64,000 nt of DNA from Trebonia sp963767685 (lineage in GTDB: Bacteria > Actinomycetota > Actinomycetes > Streptosporangiales > Streptosporangiaceae): the NCBI GenBank assembly GCA_963767685.1, contig CAVYEZ010000005.1, positions 744,001 to 808,000 of the forward strand. Reading direction: 5' to 3'. Within the stretch, counting starts at the first letter, position 1; every line of letters begins with the position of its first letter. The notes beneath the pieces were generated by a model. It was given only the letters and a program-made list of their open reading frames with translations, ran no database searches and had not been told where the DNA came from. Below, in pieces: positions 50,367 to 58,351 of this stretch. A program made the translations under genes and the position numbers.

Positions 50367-50405
50367 GCCCGCCGCGCGCCCCTGGAGACGGGGAGCGCGG
50401 CGGGC
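50367..50405 (+). terminator. Hairpin after the kinase operon
   Basis: An 11-base perfect stem (50367-50377 with 50395-50405) with an inner CCCC/GGGG stem, nine bases after the stop. Confidence 0.65.
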
Positions 50406-50488
50406 GTCGCCGTCGCCGTCAACCGCCGAGTTCAGGCGAGTTCAGGCCGACGGGGTGAAACACGAACCCGTTCGGGATCATCGGATTG

Positions 50489-50502
50489 TTTATTGCTGTT
50501 AG
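50489..50502 (+). repeat. Possible divergent copy (F) of the short 3'-end repeat
   Basis: TTTATTGCTGTTAGC matches TTCTTGCTGTTATC at most positions. It lies between two converging genes like copies B and D. May be chance. Confidence 0.25.
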
Positions 50503-50517
50503 CCGCGGCGGCTTCGG

Positions 50518-51723
50518 CTACCCGGCGACGAAGATCATGCCCCCGGTGCGCAGCACCGGGCCGGTGAGCTTCACCGCGGTGAGCGCCCCGGTTCCCATGT
50601 TGGTAGTGGCCAGGTAGTTTGCCGGGAAGCCGGGCCCTGGGCAGGTCGCCGGGGCGCTGTTGGAGCCGCAGGGCGTCACGGACGAGTACATGGTCCCCTC
50701 CGTGAACTTTCCCGTCACCGTGTCGACCGCGTCGTCCGTGCCGTCGGTGACGTAGAGCGCGCCGGGCCGGCTGGTCGCCCAGGCGCTGTCATCGACCGAC
50801 GCCGGCAGGTGCAGCGCGGTGAGGGACTGGTGCCAGCCCCTGAAGCGGTCGAAGATCAGTTCCTGGTCGCCCTGGGAGGCGAGCATGAAGTCACCGGCGT
50901 ACTTCGGGGCGGCCCACGGCACGACCTCGTTGGAGTCGGGGTCGGTCAGCGCGAGGTTGACCGTCTGTCCCGCCTTGGCGCCGTTGGCCTGGAAGGCCGG
51001 GGCCTCGTCGTAGTAGAGCGGGCTGACGCGGGCGACCTTGTCCTGCGGGTTGAGCGACACCACGTAGACCGCCGGGTACTTGGCGTTCGGCGCGGCCGCC
51101 CCGGTGGTGCCCGGCGCGGACGCCGAGATCAGGATCTGGCCCCGGTAGATCGAGATGGCGTCGGTCCCGCCGTTGTGCGGCAGGGGCTCGCTGTAGGCGT
51201 AGTGCGTGACCGAGCCGGCGTACGGGTTGATGGTGTAGAGGCTGGAGTGGGCGTCCTCGTTGATGGTCGCGATGACCTTGCCGGTGAGCGGGTCGGCGGT
51301 GAGCCCGTCGCACTTGCCGTGCAGGTCCCACTGCGCGACCTCCCCGCCGGACAGCGTGAACTCGACGATGGTGGAGTCCAGGTTCCCGTCGGGCGACGCC
51401 TGCCCCTGCGGGCCGACGCCGTTCTGGAAGGTAACGAAGACGTCCCGGCCCAGCTGGGTGATGTCGTCGGGGCTGGTAAGGGCCTCGGTGCGCGCGGTGC
51501 CCTTGCCGTTAGGAAGGAACGTGTGGTGCAGCTTCGCGCCGGAGGCGATCCGCGTCACCTGGAGCGGGCGGCTGTTCGACTGTGCTGACTGCGTCGTCTG
51601 CGCGCTCGCCGGGGCGGCGAGCGCACCGGCCACCGCCAGCACGCCCGCGCCCGCCACGGCGGCGGCAGCGGCAGCGGCAGCGGCGAGCGTCCTGGCGTTG
51701 CGCCTGCTATCTAGGGTTTTCAC
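50518..51723 (-). CDS. Secreted protein, probable beta-propeller
   Basis: A 401-residue protein with a signal peptide (MKTLDSRRNARTLAAAAAAA, then a long Ala/Val core cut near APASAQT). The mature part has repeated strands such as DDITQLGRDVFVTFQNG, GKVIATINEDAHSSLYTINP, DAISIYRGQILISASAP, AYVVSLNPQDK-like and ALYVTDGTDDAVDTVTG, suggesting a six- or seven-bladed propeller. Two cysteines near the C-terminus (TPCGSNSAPATCPG) may form a disulfide. I know no function. GTG 51723 start. It converges with the DUF4097-like gene. Confidence 0.7.
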   Translation of the reverse strand: MKTLDSRRNARTLAAAAAAAAAVAGAGVLAVAGALAAPASAQTTQSAQSNSRPLQVTRIASGAKLHHTFLPNGKGTARTEALTSPDDITQLGRDVFVTFQNGVGPQGQASPDGNLDSTIVEFTLSGGEVAQWDLHGKCDGLTADPLTGKVIATINEDAHSSLYTINPYAGSVTHYAYSEPLPHNGGTDAISIYRGQILISASAPGTTGAAAPNAKYPAVYVVSLNPQDKVARVSPLYYDEAPAFQANGAKAGQTVNLALTDPDSNEVVPWAAPKYAGDFMLASQGDQELIFDRFRGWHQSLTALHLPASVDDSAWATSRPGALYVTDGTDDAVDTVTGKFTEGTMYSSVTPCGSNSAPATCPGPGFPANYLATTNMGTGALTAVKLTGPVLRTGGMIFVAG

Positions 51724-51868
51724 AACTGCACTAATACGCCGCTGCCGTGACCATCCGGTGCCGGGCGGGTCAACGGCCAGGCAAACGGCGGGCGTCTGGA
51801 AGCGGTCTAGACTCTGGTAACCATCTGAACCGTGCGCGTCTGGTTAAGGGCTGCCCCGGCCGGCACCG

Positions 51869-52885
51869 CTAGCGGCGCGGGTCGATGTGGATCTTGGTTC
51901 CCGCCCCCGGGTCAAGGCGGCCGGCGAGGGCCTCCGTCGCGCGGTCGAGGCCCACGAGCACCTGGGCGAGCGGCCCCGGGTCCACCCGGCCGTCGGCGTA
52001 GTGCTCGATGGCCGACGCGAGGCCCGCCGATGCCCCGAGGATGCCCACCGCCGTGATGTCGTTGAGGACCAGGTCGCGGCTGTCGATGAGGCTGGCCTTA
52101 CCGGAGAGGCCGATGTAGACCATCCGGCCTGCCTGCTCGACGAGACGGAGGGCAAGCGCGGGGACCGTGTCCTCGCCGGTGCAGTCGATGACGGCGTCAT
52201 AGGGCTCCCGCGGCGGGTCCGCGGTCGTCCAGTAGCGGACCGCGCCGAAGCTCTTCGCCAGCTCCTCGCGGGCGCAGTCGACGCCGACCACGTCGACATC
52301 CGCGCCCGCGGCCCGCGCGAACGAGGCCGCGAGCAGGCCGATGCTCCCCGGGCCCCAGATGAGCAGCCGCCTGCCCGGTCCCGCCTGGGCCGCGAGCACG
52401 GCCCGCAAGGCGTTGCCACCCGGCTCTACGAGGGCCCCGGCGCGGTCGTCCACGGAGCCGGGGAGCCGGTAGAGGCTGCCGACGGGAACGAGGAGCTTTT
52501 CTGCGAGGGCCCCCGGCCAGCCCGTGATGCCGATCTCGCTCCGGTTGGCGCACACGTGATGCCGGCCGGACGCGCAGCGGCGGCATCGCCCGCAGCCGAG
52601 CATGGTGTCGCCGGTGACGCGCTCGCCGACCCAGCCCTCGTCGACTTCCGCGCCGACGGCGGACACGGTGCCGCACCACTCGTGGCCCGGGCACAGCGGG
52701 AAACGCGACTTGCCCTGCTCGAAGTAGGCTAGCTCGCGAGTGAAAAGCTCGACGTCGGTGCCGCAGACTCCCACCCGGTGCACGTCGACCACCGCCTGGC
52801 GCGGTCCGGGGACGGGCACGGCGACGCGCTGAACGCTGGCGGACTTCGTGCCGTCGATAATCAGGGCGCGCATCAGGCTGGCCAT
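51869..52885 (-). CDS. Zinc-dependent alcohol dehydrogenase (MDR superfamily)
   Basis: A 338-residue medium-chain dehydrogenase. Catalytic zinc ligands: Cys in VGVCGTDVELF, His/Glu in CPGHEWCGTVSAVG; structural zinc lobe CGRCRRCASGRHHVC. The NAD(P)-binding fold shows LLIWGPGSIGLLAASFARAAGADVDVVGVD. The layout resembles glucose/threonine dehydrogenase-like enzymes; the substrate is unknown. ATG 52885 has GGAGGGG six bases upstream. It reads in the same direction as adenosine deaminase but is separated by a 165-base low-complexity spacer. Confidence 0.9.
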   Translation of the reverse strand: MASLMRALIIDGTKSASVQRVAVPVPGPRQAVVDVHRVGVCGTDVELFTRELAYFEQGKSRFPLCPGHEWCGTVSAVGAEVDEGWVGERVTGDTMLGCGRCRRCASGRHHVCANRSEIGITGWPGALAEKLLVPVGSLYRLPGSVDDRAGALVEPGGNALRAVLAAQAGPGRRLLIWGPGSIGLLAASFARAAGADVDVVGVDCAREELAKSFGAVRYWTTADPPREPYDAVIDCTGEDTVPALALRLVEQAGRMVYIGLSGKASLIDSRDLVLNDITAVGILGASAGLASAIEHYADGRVDPGPLAQVLVGLDRATEALAGRLDPGAGTKIHIDPRR

Positions 52886-52941
52886 TGCGGCCCCTCCGTC
52901 GTCATGCGGTTGTGGTTGTTTCCCGTCGCGTTAAACAATAG

Positions 52942-53049
52942 TTGCCCGGCTGTGACTGCGGGGAGGACTGCTGCTGCGAGTGCAGTTGCGACTGCTGCGG
53001 CGACGCGTGCTGCGACGGCTGCTGCGGCAGTTGCGACTGCAACTGCTGA
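52942..53049 (+). CDS. Possible 35-residue cysteine-rich peptide, metallothionein-like
   Basis: On the plus strand, opposite to both neighbours, TTG 52942 to TGA 53049 encodes 35 residues of which 16 are Cys, spaced by Asp, Gly, Glu, Ser and Asn: MPGCDCGEDCCCECSCDCCG then DACCDGCCGSCDCNC. The net charge is strongly acidic. Such composition suits a metal-binding peptide. Nearly all third codon positions are G or C, except for one TGT and two AGT. Against it: only a TTG start, no ribosome-binding site, and the opposite strand read in one frame is also biased (Gln/Ser-rich). It fills the gap exactly, ending two bases before the adenosine deaminase stop. Treat as a hypothesis. Confidence 0.35.
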   Translation: MPGCDCGEDCCCECSCDCCGDACCDGCCGSCDCNC

Positions 53050-53050
53050 C

Positions 53051-54106
53051 CTACGCGTCTGGGCGGAGGCGGGCGGCCTCCGCGCGGACGCGGGCGGCCA
53101 GGGCGTGCTTGTCGGAGTCGTCGAGCCAGGTGGCTTCCACGCCGTCCAGGGCGATGTCGACCATCTGGTCCCACGACCAGTTCCAGGCGTCCGCGCAGAT
53201 GGCGTACTCGCGGGCCAGGTCCAGGTCCGTGAGGGCGGGGTCGTCGGTGTTGACCGTGACGAGGACGCCCGCCTGGCGCAGGGCCGGCAGCGGGTGGCGG
53301 TCGACCGCGCTGTAGGCGTTGGCGATGACCACGTTCGACGTGGGGCACATCGTCAGCGGGATGCGGTGCTCCGCGAAGTAAGCGACCAGGTCCGGGTCGT
53401 CGATCAGGGACAGGCCATGGTCGATCCGCTCCGCGCCGAGGCCGATGGCCACCACGCCGACCGCGGCCGCCGGGGAGTTCTCGCCCTGATGGCCCGTCCG
53501 GCGCAGGCCCGCGGCGGCCGCCTCGCGGTACGCGGGGGCGAACGACAGCGGGTCCACGTTGAGCTCGGTCGAGTCCATGCCGATGCCGATGACCCGGTCG
53601 GTGCCCGGCGCGCCGGCGCGCCGCAGCTCGATCAGCTCGGTCATCAGCTGGAGCCCCGCCTCGCCGCCGTAGGCCTTGTCCATGTCGACGATCACCCGGG
53701 TCTGGCAGCCCGACTCCGCGTCGCCCGCCGCCAGGCCGGCATCCAGGCCCTCAAGCACCGACCCGAGCGTCTGCCCGGCCGCCAGGTGCCTGGCCGGGGT
53801 GACGAAGACCTCCGCGTAGACCCGGCCGGCCGCAGCGCCGTCGATGACCGACTCGTAGCCGAGCCGCTCCCAGTCGGACCGGTCGTGCAGCACCGACTGG
53901 ACGAGCCAGAAGACGGTAAGGAACTCATCGAGCGACCCGTAGCGGTACAGGTCGCGGACGTCGCCCGCCGGAAGGGGCACGGCGTTCTTCCCGGCCAGCT
54001 CGACGACGGTCTGCGGCCGCATCGTGCCCTCGACATGGCAGTGGAGTTCCACCTTGGGCAGCGCCCGCAGCGCCGCGAGGAATGACGCCTCAGCCGACTT
54101 AGTCAC
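53051..54106 (-). CDS. add: Adenosine deaminase
   Basis: A 351-residue adenosine/adenine deaminase-family enzyme. Metal and substrate residues: VELHCHVEGTMRP (HxH near the N-terminus), IDHGLSL, MCPTSNVV and NTDDPALTDLDLAREY with the catalytic Asp pair. It converts adenosine to inosine in purine salvage. GTG 54106 is preferred because TACGAT lies seven bases upstream, as in other leaderless genes here; ATG 54124 would add six residues. HCHVEG replaces the more usual HLDGS, so substrate choice may be shifted. Confidence 0.9.
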   Translation of the reverse strand: MTKSAEASFLAALRALPKVELHCHVEGTMRPQTVVELAGKNAVPLPAGDVRDLYRYGSLDEFLTVFWLVQSVLHDRSDWERLGYESVIDGAAAGRVYAEVFVTPARHLAAGQTLGSVLEGLDAGLAAGDAESGCQTRVIVDMDKAYGGEAGLQLMTELIELRRAGAPGTDRVIGIGMDSTELNVDPLSFAPAYREAAAAGLRRTGHQGENSPAAAVGVVAIGLGAERIDHGLSLIDDPDLVAYFAEHRIPLTMCPTSNVVIANAYSAVDRHPLPALRQAGVLVTVNTDDPALTDLDLAREYAICADAWNWSWDQMVDIALDGVEATWLDDSDKHALAARVRAEAARLRPDA

Positions 54107-54113
54107 GGCAGTC

Positions 54114-54119
54114 ATCGTA
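54114..54119 (-). promoter_or_regulatory. -10 element TACGAT of the adenosine deaminase gene
   Basis: Minus strand, seven bases before GTG 54106; overlaps the alternative ATG region. Confidence 0.35.
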
Positions 54120-54309
54120 GCCATGCTCGGCCGGTCGCGCAGTTCCCGGGCGTGCGGTGGCCACCGGACATGTTATGCCAATTGCGTAGCGAAACGGTCA
54201 CCATCTGTTAGGGTAACTAGCACCCCCCGCAATCCTGGCGACACCGGCCAGCGCTACTTCGCGCGACACCGGCGAGCGCTGGCATCGGCCCGGGGTCTGA
54301 CCGACAAGC

Positions 54310-55902
54310 GTGGAGAAGAATCTCATTGAACGCGCCAGGGTTCGCCCAGCCGCAGGCCACCGCGGCGTCGATCGACGAAGAACTCCAGCCGTCCGCCGGC
54401 CCAGGCGCCGGCACGCCGCCCAGCGCACGGCGCGCGGGAGGCTGCCGGCCGTGGTCCTCACCGCCGGCCTGCTGCTGATAGCCCTGAACCTGCGCATCGG
54501 CGTCGCGTCGGTCGGCCCGGTCCTGACCAGCATCCGCGACGACCTTGGCCTGTCCGCGACCGCGGCGAGCCTGCTCACGACGATCCCGGTCGTCGCCTTC
54601 GGCGCCTTCGCGTTCCTCGCGCCCTGGCTGACGCGGCGGCTGGGCATGCACCAGCTGCTCGGCCTCGCCATGGCCGCACTCGCGGTCGGCATCGCGCTGC
54701 GCCGCCAGCCGAGCCTGGCCGGCCTGTTCGCGGGCACGGTCGTCGTCGGCGCCGCGATCGCGATCGCCAACGTCGTGATGCCCGCCGTGATCAAGCACGA
54801 CTTCCCTGACCGGGTCGGCCCGTGGATGGGGGTCTACTCGACCTCCTTGTTCCTGAGCGCGGCCATCGCCGACGGGCTGACCGTGCCGCTCATGCCGCTC
54901 GCCGGCGGCCACTGGCGCCGGGCACTCGCGCTCTGGACGATCCCGGCGGTCGCCGCCTGCCTGCTCTGGCTTCCGCAGTTCTTCCGCGCCGCGGCTCATT
55001 CCGGGCCGTCCCCGACCGGGCCTCCGGGTAAAGCCGCGGACGCGTCCCGGGGGCCGGGCCAGCCGTCGTTCCGCGCCATCCTCGCCGACCCCGTCGCGAT
55101 AGCCGTGACGGCGTTCATGGGCGTGCAGTCCACGGGGTACTACGTGACCCTGACGTGGTTGCCCACCTTGCTGCAAGACCACGGCATGGACCCGCACGGT
55201 GCCGGCTGGATGCTGTCCTACTCGGCCTTCCCCGGCATCGCGGCCGCCCTGGTCAGCCCGGCCCTCGCGCGGCGGATCCGGCCGACCTGGGTGCCGATCG
55301 TGGTCTCGGTGCTCTGCTACGCCGCGGCCTACGCGGGCCTGGCCATGGCGCCGCTCCGTGCGCCCTACCTGTGGATGACCCTGCTCGGGCTCGGCCAGGG
55401 GGCCTCGATCAGCCTCTCGCTGAGCTACATCGCCTGGCGCTCGCGCGACGCCAGGCAGACCGCGCAGGTGTCGACGATGGCCCAGGGCTTCGGCTACCTC
55501 CTGGCCAGCCTCGGCCCGATCGCCATCGGTGCGATCCACGCCGCCAGCAGGAACTGGACGGTCCCGCTCGCCGTGCTCGCCGCCCTGCTCGTGCCGCAGC
55601 TGGCGGCCGGCGTCCTCGCCAGCCGCGAGCGCCTGGTACTCACCGTGCGCCCGGCCACCGCGCCGCGGCGGGCGGTGGTCCGCGCGCCGGCGATCGCCTA
55701 CATGGGGAGCCCGGTCCCCGAGGACGGGGTCCGCGACTGGTTCACCCCGGCCAGCGGCCCGCCCGTGCCGCGGCAGTTCCCGCCGCCGAAGTGGCCGCAG
55801 GACGAGCGGGAGATCGCGCGGGCTGAGGCGCCCCCGATTCCCGGCTGGTTTCCGTTCAGCGCCGACTGCTCGGCCCCGTATCGGGATGATGACATCTACT
55901 AG
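54310..55902 (+). CDS. MFS transporter, CynX/NimT-like, N-terminus uncertain
   Basis: A 530-residue major facilitator protein with 12 membrane helices (from VVLTAGLLLIALNLRIGVAS, about residue 47, to about 450) and a long cytoplasmic tail (VPRQFPPPKWPQDEREIARA). RIGVASVGPVLTSIRDDLGLS and the ARRIRPTW loop fit the CynX (cyanate/2-nitroimidazole) group. The first 45 residues are arginine-rich and look out of frame. In the +1 frame, TTG 54326 with GGAGAAG upstream gives a natural-looking start (NAPGFAQPQATAASIDEELQ). A one-base loss near 54420 would explain this. The substrate is unknown; purine-related genes flank it on both sides. Confidence 0.8.
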   Translation: MEKNLIERARVRPAAGHRGVDRRRTPAVRRPRRRHAAQRTARGRLPAVVLTAGLLLIALNLRIGVASVGPVLTSIRDDLGLSATAASLLTTIPVVAFGAFAFLAPWLTRRLGMHQLLGLAMAALAVGIALRRQPSLAGLFAGTVVVGAAIAIANVVMPAVIKHDFPDRVGPWMGVYSTSLFLSAAIADGLTVPLMPLAGGHWRRALALWTIPAVAACLLWLPQFFRAAAHSGPSPTGPPGKAADASRGPGQPSFRAILADPVAIAVTAFMGVQSTGYYVTLTWLPTLLQDHGMDPHGAGWMLSYSAFPGIAAALVSPALARRIRPTWVPIVVSVLCYAAAYAGLAMAPLRAPYLWMTLLGLGQGASISLSLSYIAWRSRDARQTAQVSTMAQGFGYLLASLGPIAIGAIHAASRNWTVPLAVLAALLVPQLAAGVLASRERLVLTVRPATAPRRAVVRAPAIAYMGSPVPEDGVRDWFTPASGPPVPRQFPPPKWPQDEREIARAEAPPIPGWFPFSADCSAPYRDDDIY

Positions 55903-56033
55903 CTAGGCGGTCACGCAGGGTACGCCGGTCAGCGGGCGCGGCGATTCCGGGCCGGTCTAGCATTCGGGGGGAGGCGGAGCACGCTTCCGTTCGGCGGGCG
56001 AGCTTGATCTTGACTTGATCTTTGGGGGCAGCG

Positions 56034-57404
56034 ATGGCTGATCTGCTGGTGCGGAACGCGAAGCTGGTCGCCACCTGCGACGCCGCCGGGCGCGAGCTCG
56101 CCGGCGGGTGGGTCGCCGTGACCGGCGGGGCGATTTCTGGGGTCGGGGCGTCCGGGGATCCCGAGCCCCCGGCGGGCGAGGTGCTTGACGCCGGCGGCTG
56201 CCTGGTGACGCCGGGGCTGGTCAACACCCACCATCACATCTACCAGAACCTCACCCGGTCCTACGGGCCTGCGATCAACGGGTCGCTGTTCTCCTGGCTC
56301 ACCGTGCTTTACCCGCTGTGGGCTGGGCTGGATGAGGAGGCCGCGTACCTGTCCGCGTGGGTGGGGCTCGCCGAGCTCGCGCTCGGCGGGTGCACGACGA
56401 CGATGGACCACCTGTACGTCGCGCCCCGGGGCGGCGGGGACCTGTGGACGGCGGAGATCACCGCCGCGCGCGAGATCGGCCTGCGGTTTCACTGCACGCG
56501 CGGGTCCATGACCCTCTCGGAGAAGGACGGCGGGCTGCCGCCCGACTCGGTCGTGCAGGACGACGACGAGGTGCTCGCCGACAGCGAGCGGCTCGTGAAG
56601 CTGCACCACGACCCGTCCCCCGGGGCCATGGTCCAGGTGGCGCTGGCGCCGTGCTCGCCGTTCTCCGTCTCGCCCGCCCTGATGCGGCGGACCGCGGAGC
56701 TGGCGGAAAGGCTGGACGTCCGGCTGCACACCCACCTGGCGGAAGACCCGGACGAGGACGCGTACTGCCTCGAGCACTTCGGGCGGCGGCCGGTGGAGCA
56801 GTTCGAGGAGGTGGGCTGGCTCACCTCGCGCGCCTGGGTGGCGCACTGCATCTACCCGAACGACGCGGAGGTCGCCCGGCTCGGCGCGGCCGGGGTGGGC
56901 GTCGCGCACTGCCCCTCGTCGAACATGATGATCGGCGGCGGCGGGTTCGCGCCGGTGCGCGAGTTCCGCGCATCCGGGGTGCCGGTCGGGCTTGGCTGCG
57001 ACGGGTCGGCCTCGGTGGACAGCGCGTCGCTGTGGGTCGAGTCGCGGGCGGCGCTGCTCCTCGGCAGGCAGCGGAAGGGGCCGACCGGAATGACGGCCCG
57101 CGAGGTGCTGGACATCGCCACCAGGGGCGGCGCGGCCTGCCTGGGGCGCTCGGGCGAGATCGGCGAGCTGACCGTTGGCGCCGCGGGTGACCTGGTGTGC
57201 TGGCCGCAAGAGGGCGTGCGCTACGCGGGGGCGCTCGTCGACCCGGTGGAGGCCTGGCTGCGCTGCGGGCCGGTGTCCGCCAGGCACACGGTCGTCGCGG
57301 GCCGCGTAATCGTCCGGGACGGGGAGCTGGCCGTGCCCGGCGTCGAGGAAAAGCTGCGCGGTCACGCCGTCGCGGCCGCCCGGATCCAGGGCCTGGCCAA
57401 GTAG
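56034..57404 (+). CDS. 8-oxoguanine deaminase-like amidohydrolase
   Basis: A 456-residue amidohydrolase-superfamily deaminase. Metal ligands: VNTHHHIYQNLTRSY (HxH), His in RLHTHLAEDPDED, the region AHCIYPND and Asp in GLGCDGSASVDSASLW. These and the TMDHLY segment match 8-oxoguanine deaminases, which turn 8-oxoguanine into urate, though atrazine chlorohydrolase-like relatives share the motifs. ATG 56034 has GGGGG seven bases upstream. With uraD and uraH at 28 kb, urate made here could be broken down further. Confidence 0.85.
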   Translation: MADLLVRNAKLVATCDAAGRELAGGWVAVTGGAISGVGASGDPEPPAGEVLDAGGCLVTPGLVNTHHHIYQNLTRSYGPAINGSLFSWLTVLYPLWAGLDEEAAYLSAWVGLAELALGGCTTTMDHLYVAPRGGGDLWTAEITAAREIGLRFHCTRGSMTLSEKDGGLPPDSVVQDDDEVLADSERLVKLHHDPSPGAMVQVALAPCSPFSVSPALMRRTAELAERLDVRLHTHLAEDPDEDAYCLEHFGRRPVEQFEEVGWLTSRAWVAHCIYPNDAEVARLGAAGVGVAHCPSSNMMIGGGGFAPVREFRASGVPVGLGCDGSASVDSASLWVESRAALLLGRQRKGPTGMTAREVLDIATRGGAACLGRSGEIGELTVGAAGDLVCWPQEGVRYAGALVDPVEAWLRCGPVSARHTVVAGRVIVRDGELAVPGVEEKLRGHAVAAARIQGLAK

Positions 57405-57473
57405 CCGTTCGCATCTCTATCATCTGTGCGGCCGGTTGCCTTCGGGCGGCGGCCTTGGGCGAGAGGGAGTGAC

Positions 57474-57914
57474 ATGATCACGGTTGGCAAGCTTGCCCCG
57501 GGAGACCGGGCGGCGTGGGAAGAGCTCTTCCGGGGCTACAACGCCTTCTACAAGGAGGACCACCCGCAGTCGATGTACGACAGGGCGTGGGATGAGTTCC
57601 AGCGCGATGAGCGGATGCACGCGCTCGGCGCGTGGCTGGACGGCTCGCTTGTCGGGATCGTGCATTTCTTCATTCACGTGCGTACAACCGGGACGGACGT
57701 CTGCTACCTCGAGGACTTGTTCACCGCCCCCGCGGCGCGCGGGCACGGGGTCGGGCGGGCGCTCATCGGCGCGGTGCGCGACTGGGCGGCGGAGCACGGG
57801 TGCGGCCGGGTGTACTGGCACACGCACGAGACCAACGCGACCGCCCGCGCGCTGTACGACAAGGTCGCCACGCTTCCGGGGTTCATCATGTACGCGATCG
57901 AGCTCGAGGGGTAG
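57474..57914 (+). CDS. GNAT N-acetyltransferase
   Basis: A 146-residue GNAT acetyltransferase: LEDLFTAPAARGHGVGRALIGAVRDWA holds the acetyl-CoA-binding RGHGVGRAL, and WHTHETNATARALYDKVA the C-terminal Tyr segment. ATG 57474 has GGGAG six to seven bases upstream. The substrate is unknown. The gene follows the 8-oxoguanine deaminase after 70 bases and may be co-transcribed. Confidence 0.9.
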   Translation: MITVGKLAPGDRAAWEELFRGYNAFYKEDHPQSMYDRAWDEFQRDERMHALGAWLDGSLVGIVHFFIHVRTTGTDVCYLEDLFTAPAARGHGVGRALIGAVRDWAAEHGCGRVYWHTHETNATARALYDKVATLPGFIMYAIELEG

Positions 57915-57956
57915 GCGCCTGTCGGCTAAACGGTGGCGTGGGGCGGCCCGCGCTCC

Positions 57957-57975
57957 GCGCTTCTTGCTGTTATCT
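57957..57975 (+). repeat. Short 3'-end repeat, copy E
   Basis: GCGCTTCTTGCTGTTATCT, 42 bases after the GNAT stop; its first 18 bases match copies A and B exactly. Confidence 0.7.
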
Positions 57976-58016
57976 GGGCTTGGGATGCCTGCCCGGCCCC
58001 AGTCGTCCCGGGCCGC

Positions 58017-58154
58017 CCGACCGCTCCCGGTCCACCGGTACGCCAGCGTCTTCGACACCCACGCCGCCCGCGCCGCCGCCAGCGGGTTCAGCCCCTGGTC
58101 CAGCAGCTCCGCCAGCCGCTCCAGCCGCCGCGGCTCCACACGCTTGCCGCCCAT
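58017..58154 (-). pseudogene. Helix-turn-helix fragment, probably from a transposase
   Basis: Minus-strand MGGKRVEPRRLERLAELLDQ and GLNPLAAARAAWVSKTLAYR form a helix-turn-helix like the N-terminal part of IS30-type transposases or small regulators. No continuation of a known domain follows. The sequence ends in mixed non-coding bases, so it is a remnant. Confidence 0.4.
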
Positions 58155-58331
58155 AAACACCAGCCCTAAGGTCAGGTGTTGCGACAATCCCTTGAGCCAG
58201 CCCCTGCTAACTTTCCGCACTCGGAAGAGTTTCCGCGTTGTCAGGCCAGGTGGGGGCGGTGAGGGTGCATAGCCCCCCTCGCCGCCCTTACCGGTTGCAT
58301 TACCCGCGCAGCCCCTTCCCCCAGGGAGGCT

Positions 58332-58348
58332 GTCTAGTTAGGCTAGAC
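58332..58348. promoter_or_regulatory. Palindrome GTCTAG-N5-CTAGAC over the -10 of the zinc-finger gene
   Basis: A perfect inverted repeat around TTAGG. The -10-like TAGGCT (58339-58344) sits inside it, seven bases before ATG 58352. A repressor bound here would cover the promoter; self-control by the gene product, which has a helix-turn-helix-like part, is possible. Confidence 0.5.
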
Positions 58349-58351
58349 GGC

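Larger units (their letters stand above)
57915..58351. other. Gap with repeat copy E, transposase-like remnant and promoter
   Basis: Holds the short repeat (57957-57975), a minus-strand fragment resembling the N-terminus of a transposase (58017-58154), a GGTGTTGCGACAATCCCTTGA tract (58175-58195) that might be an old insertion end, and the palindromic promoter of the zinc-finger gene. Confidence 0.4.

Noticed and set aside
52778..54085. Plus-strand open frame of 435 codons over the adenosine deaminase gene
   Set aside because: Antisense to a complete deaminase with all motifs; only the short Cys-rich frame in the gap is worth keeping, in another frame.
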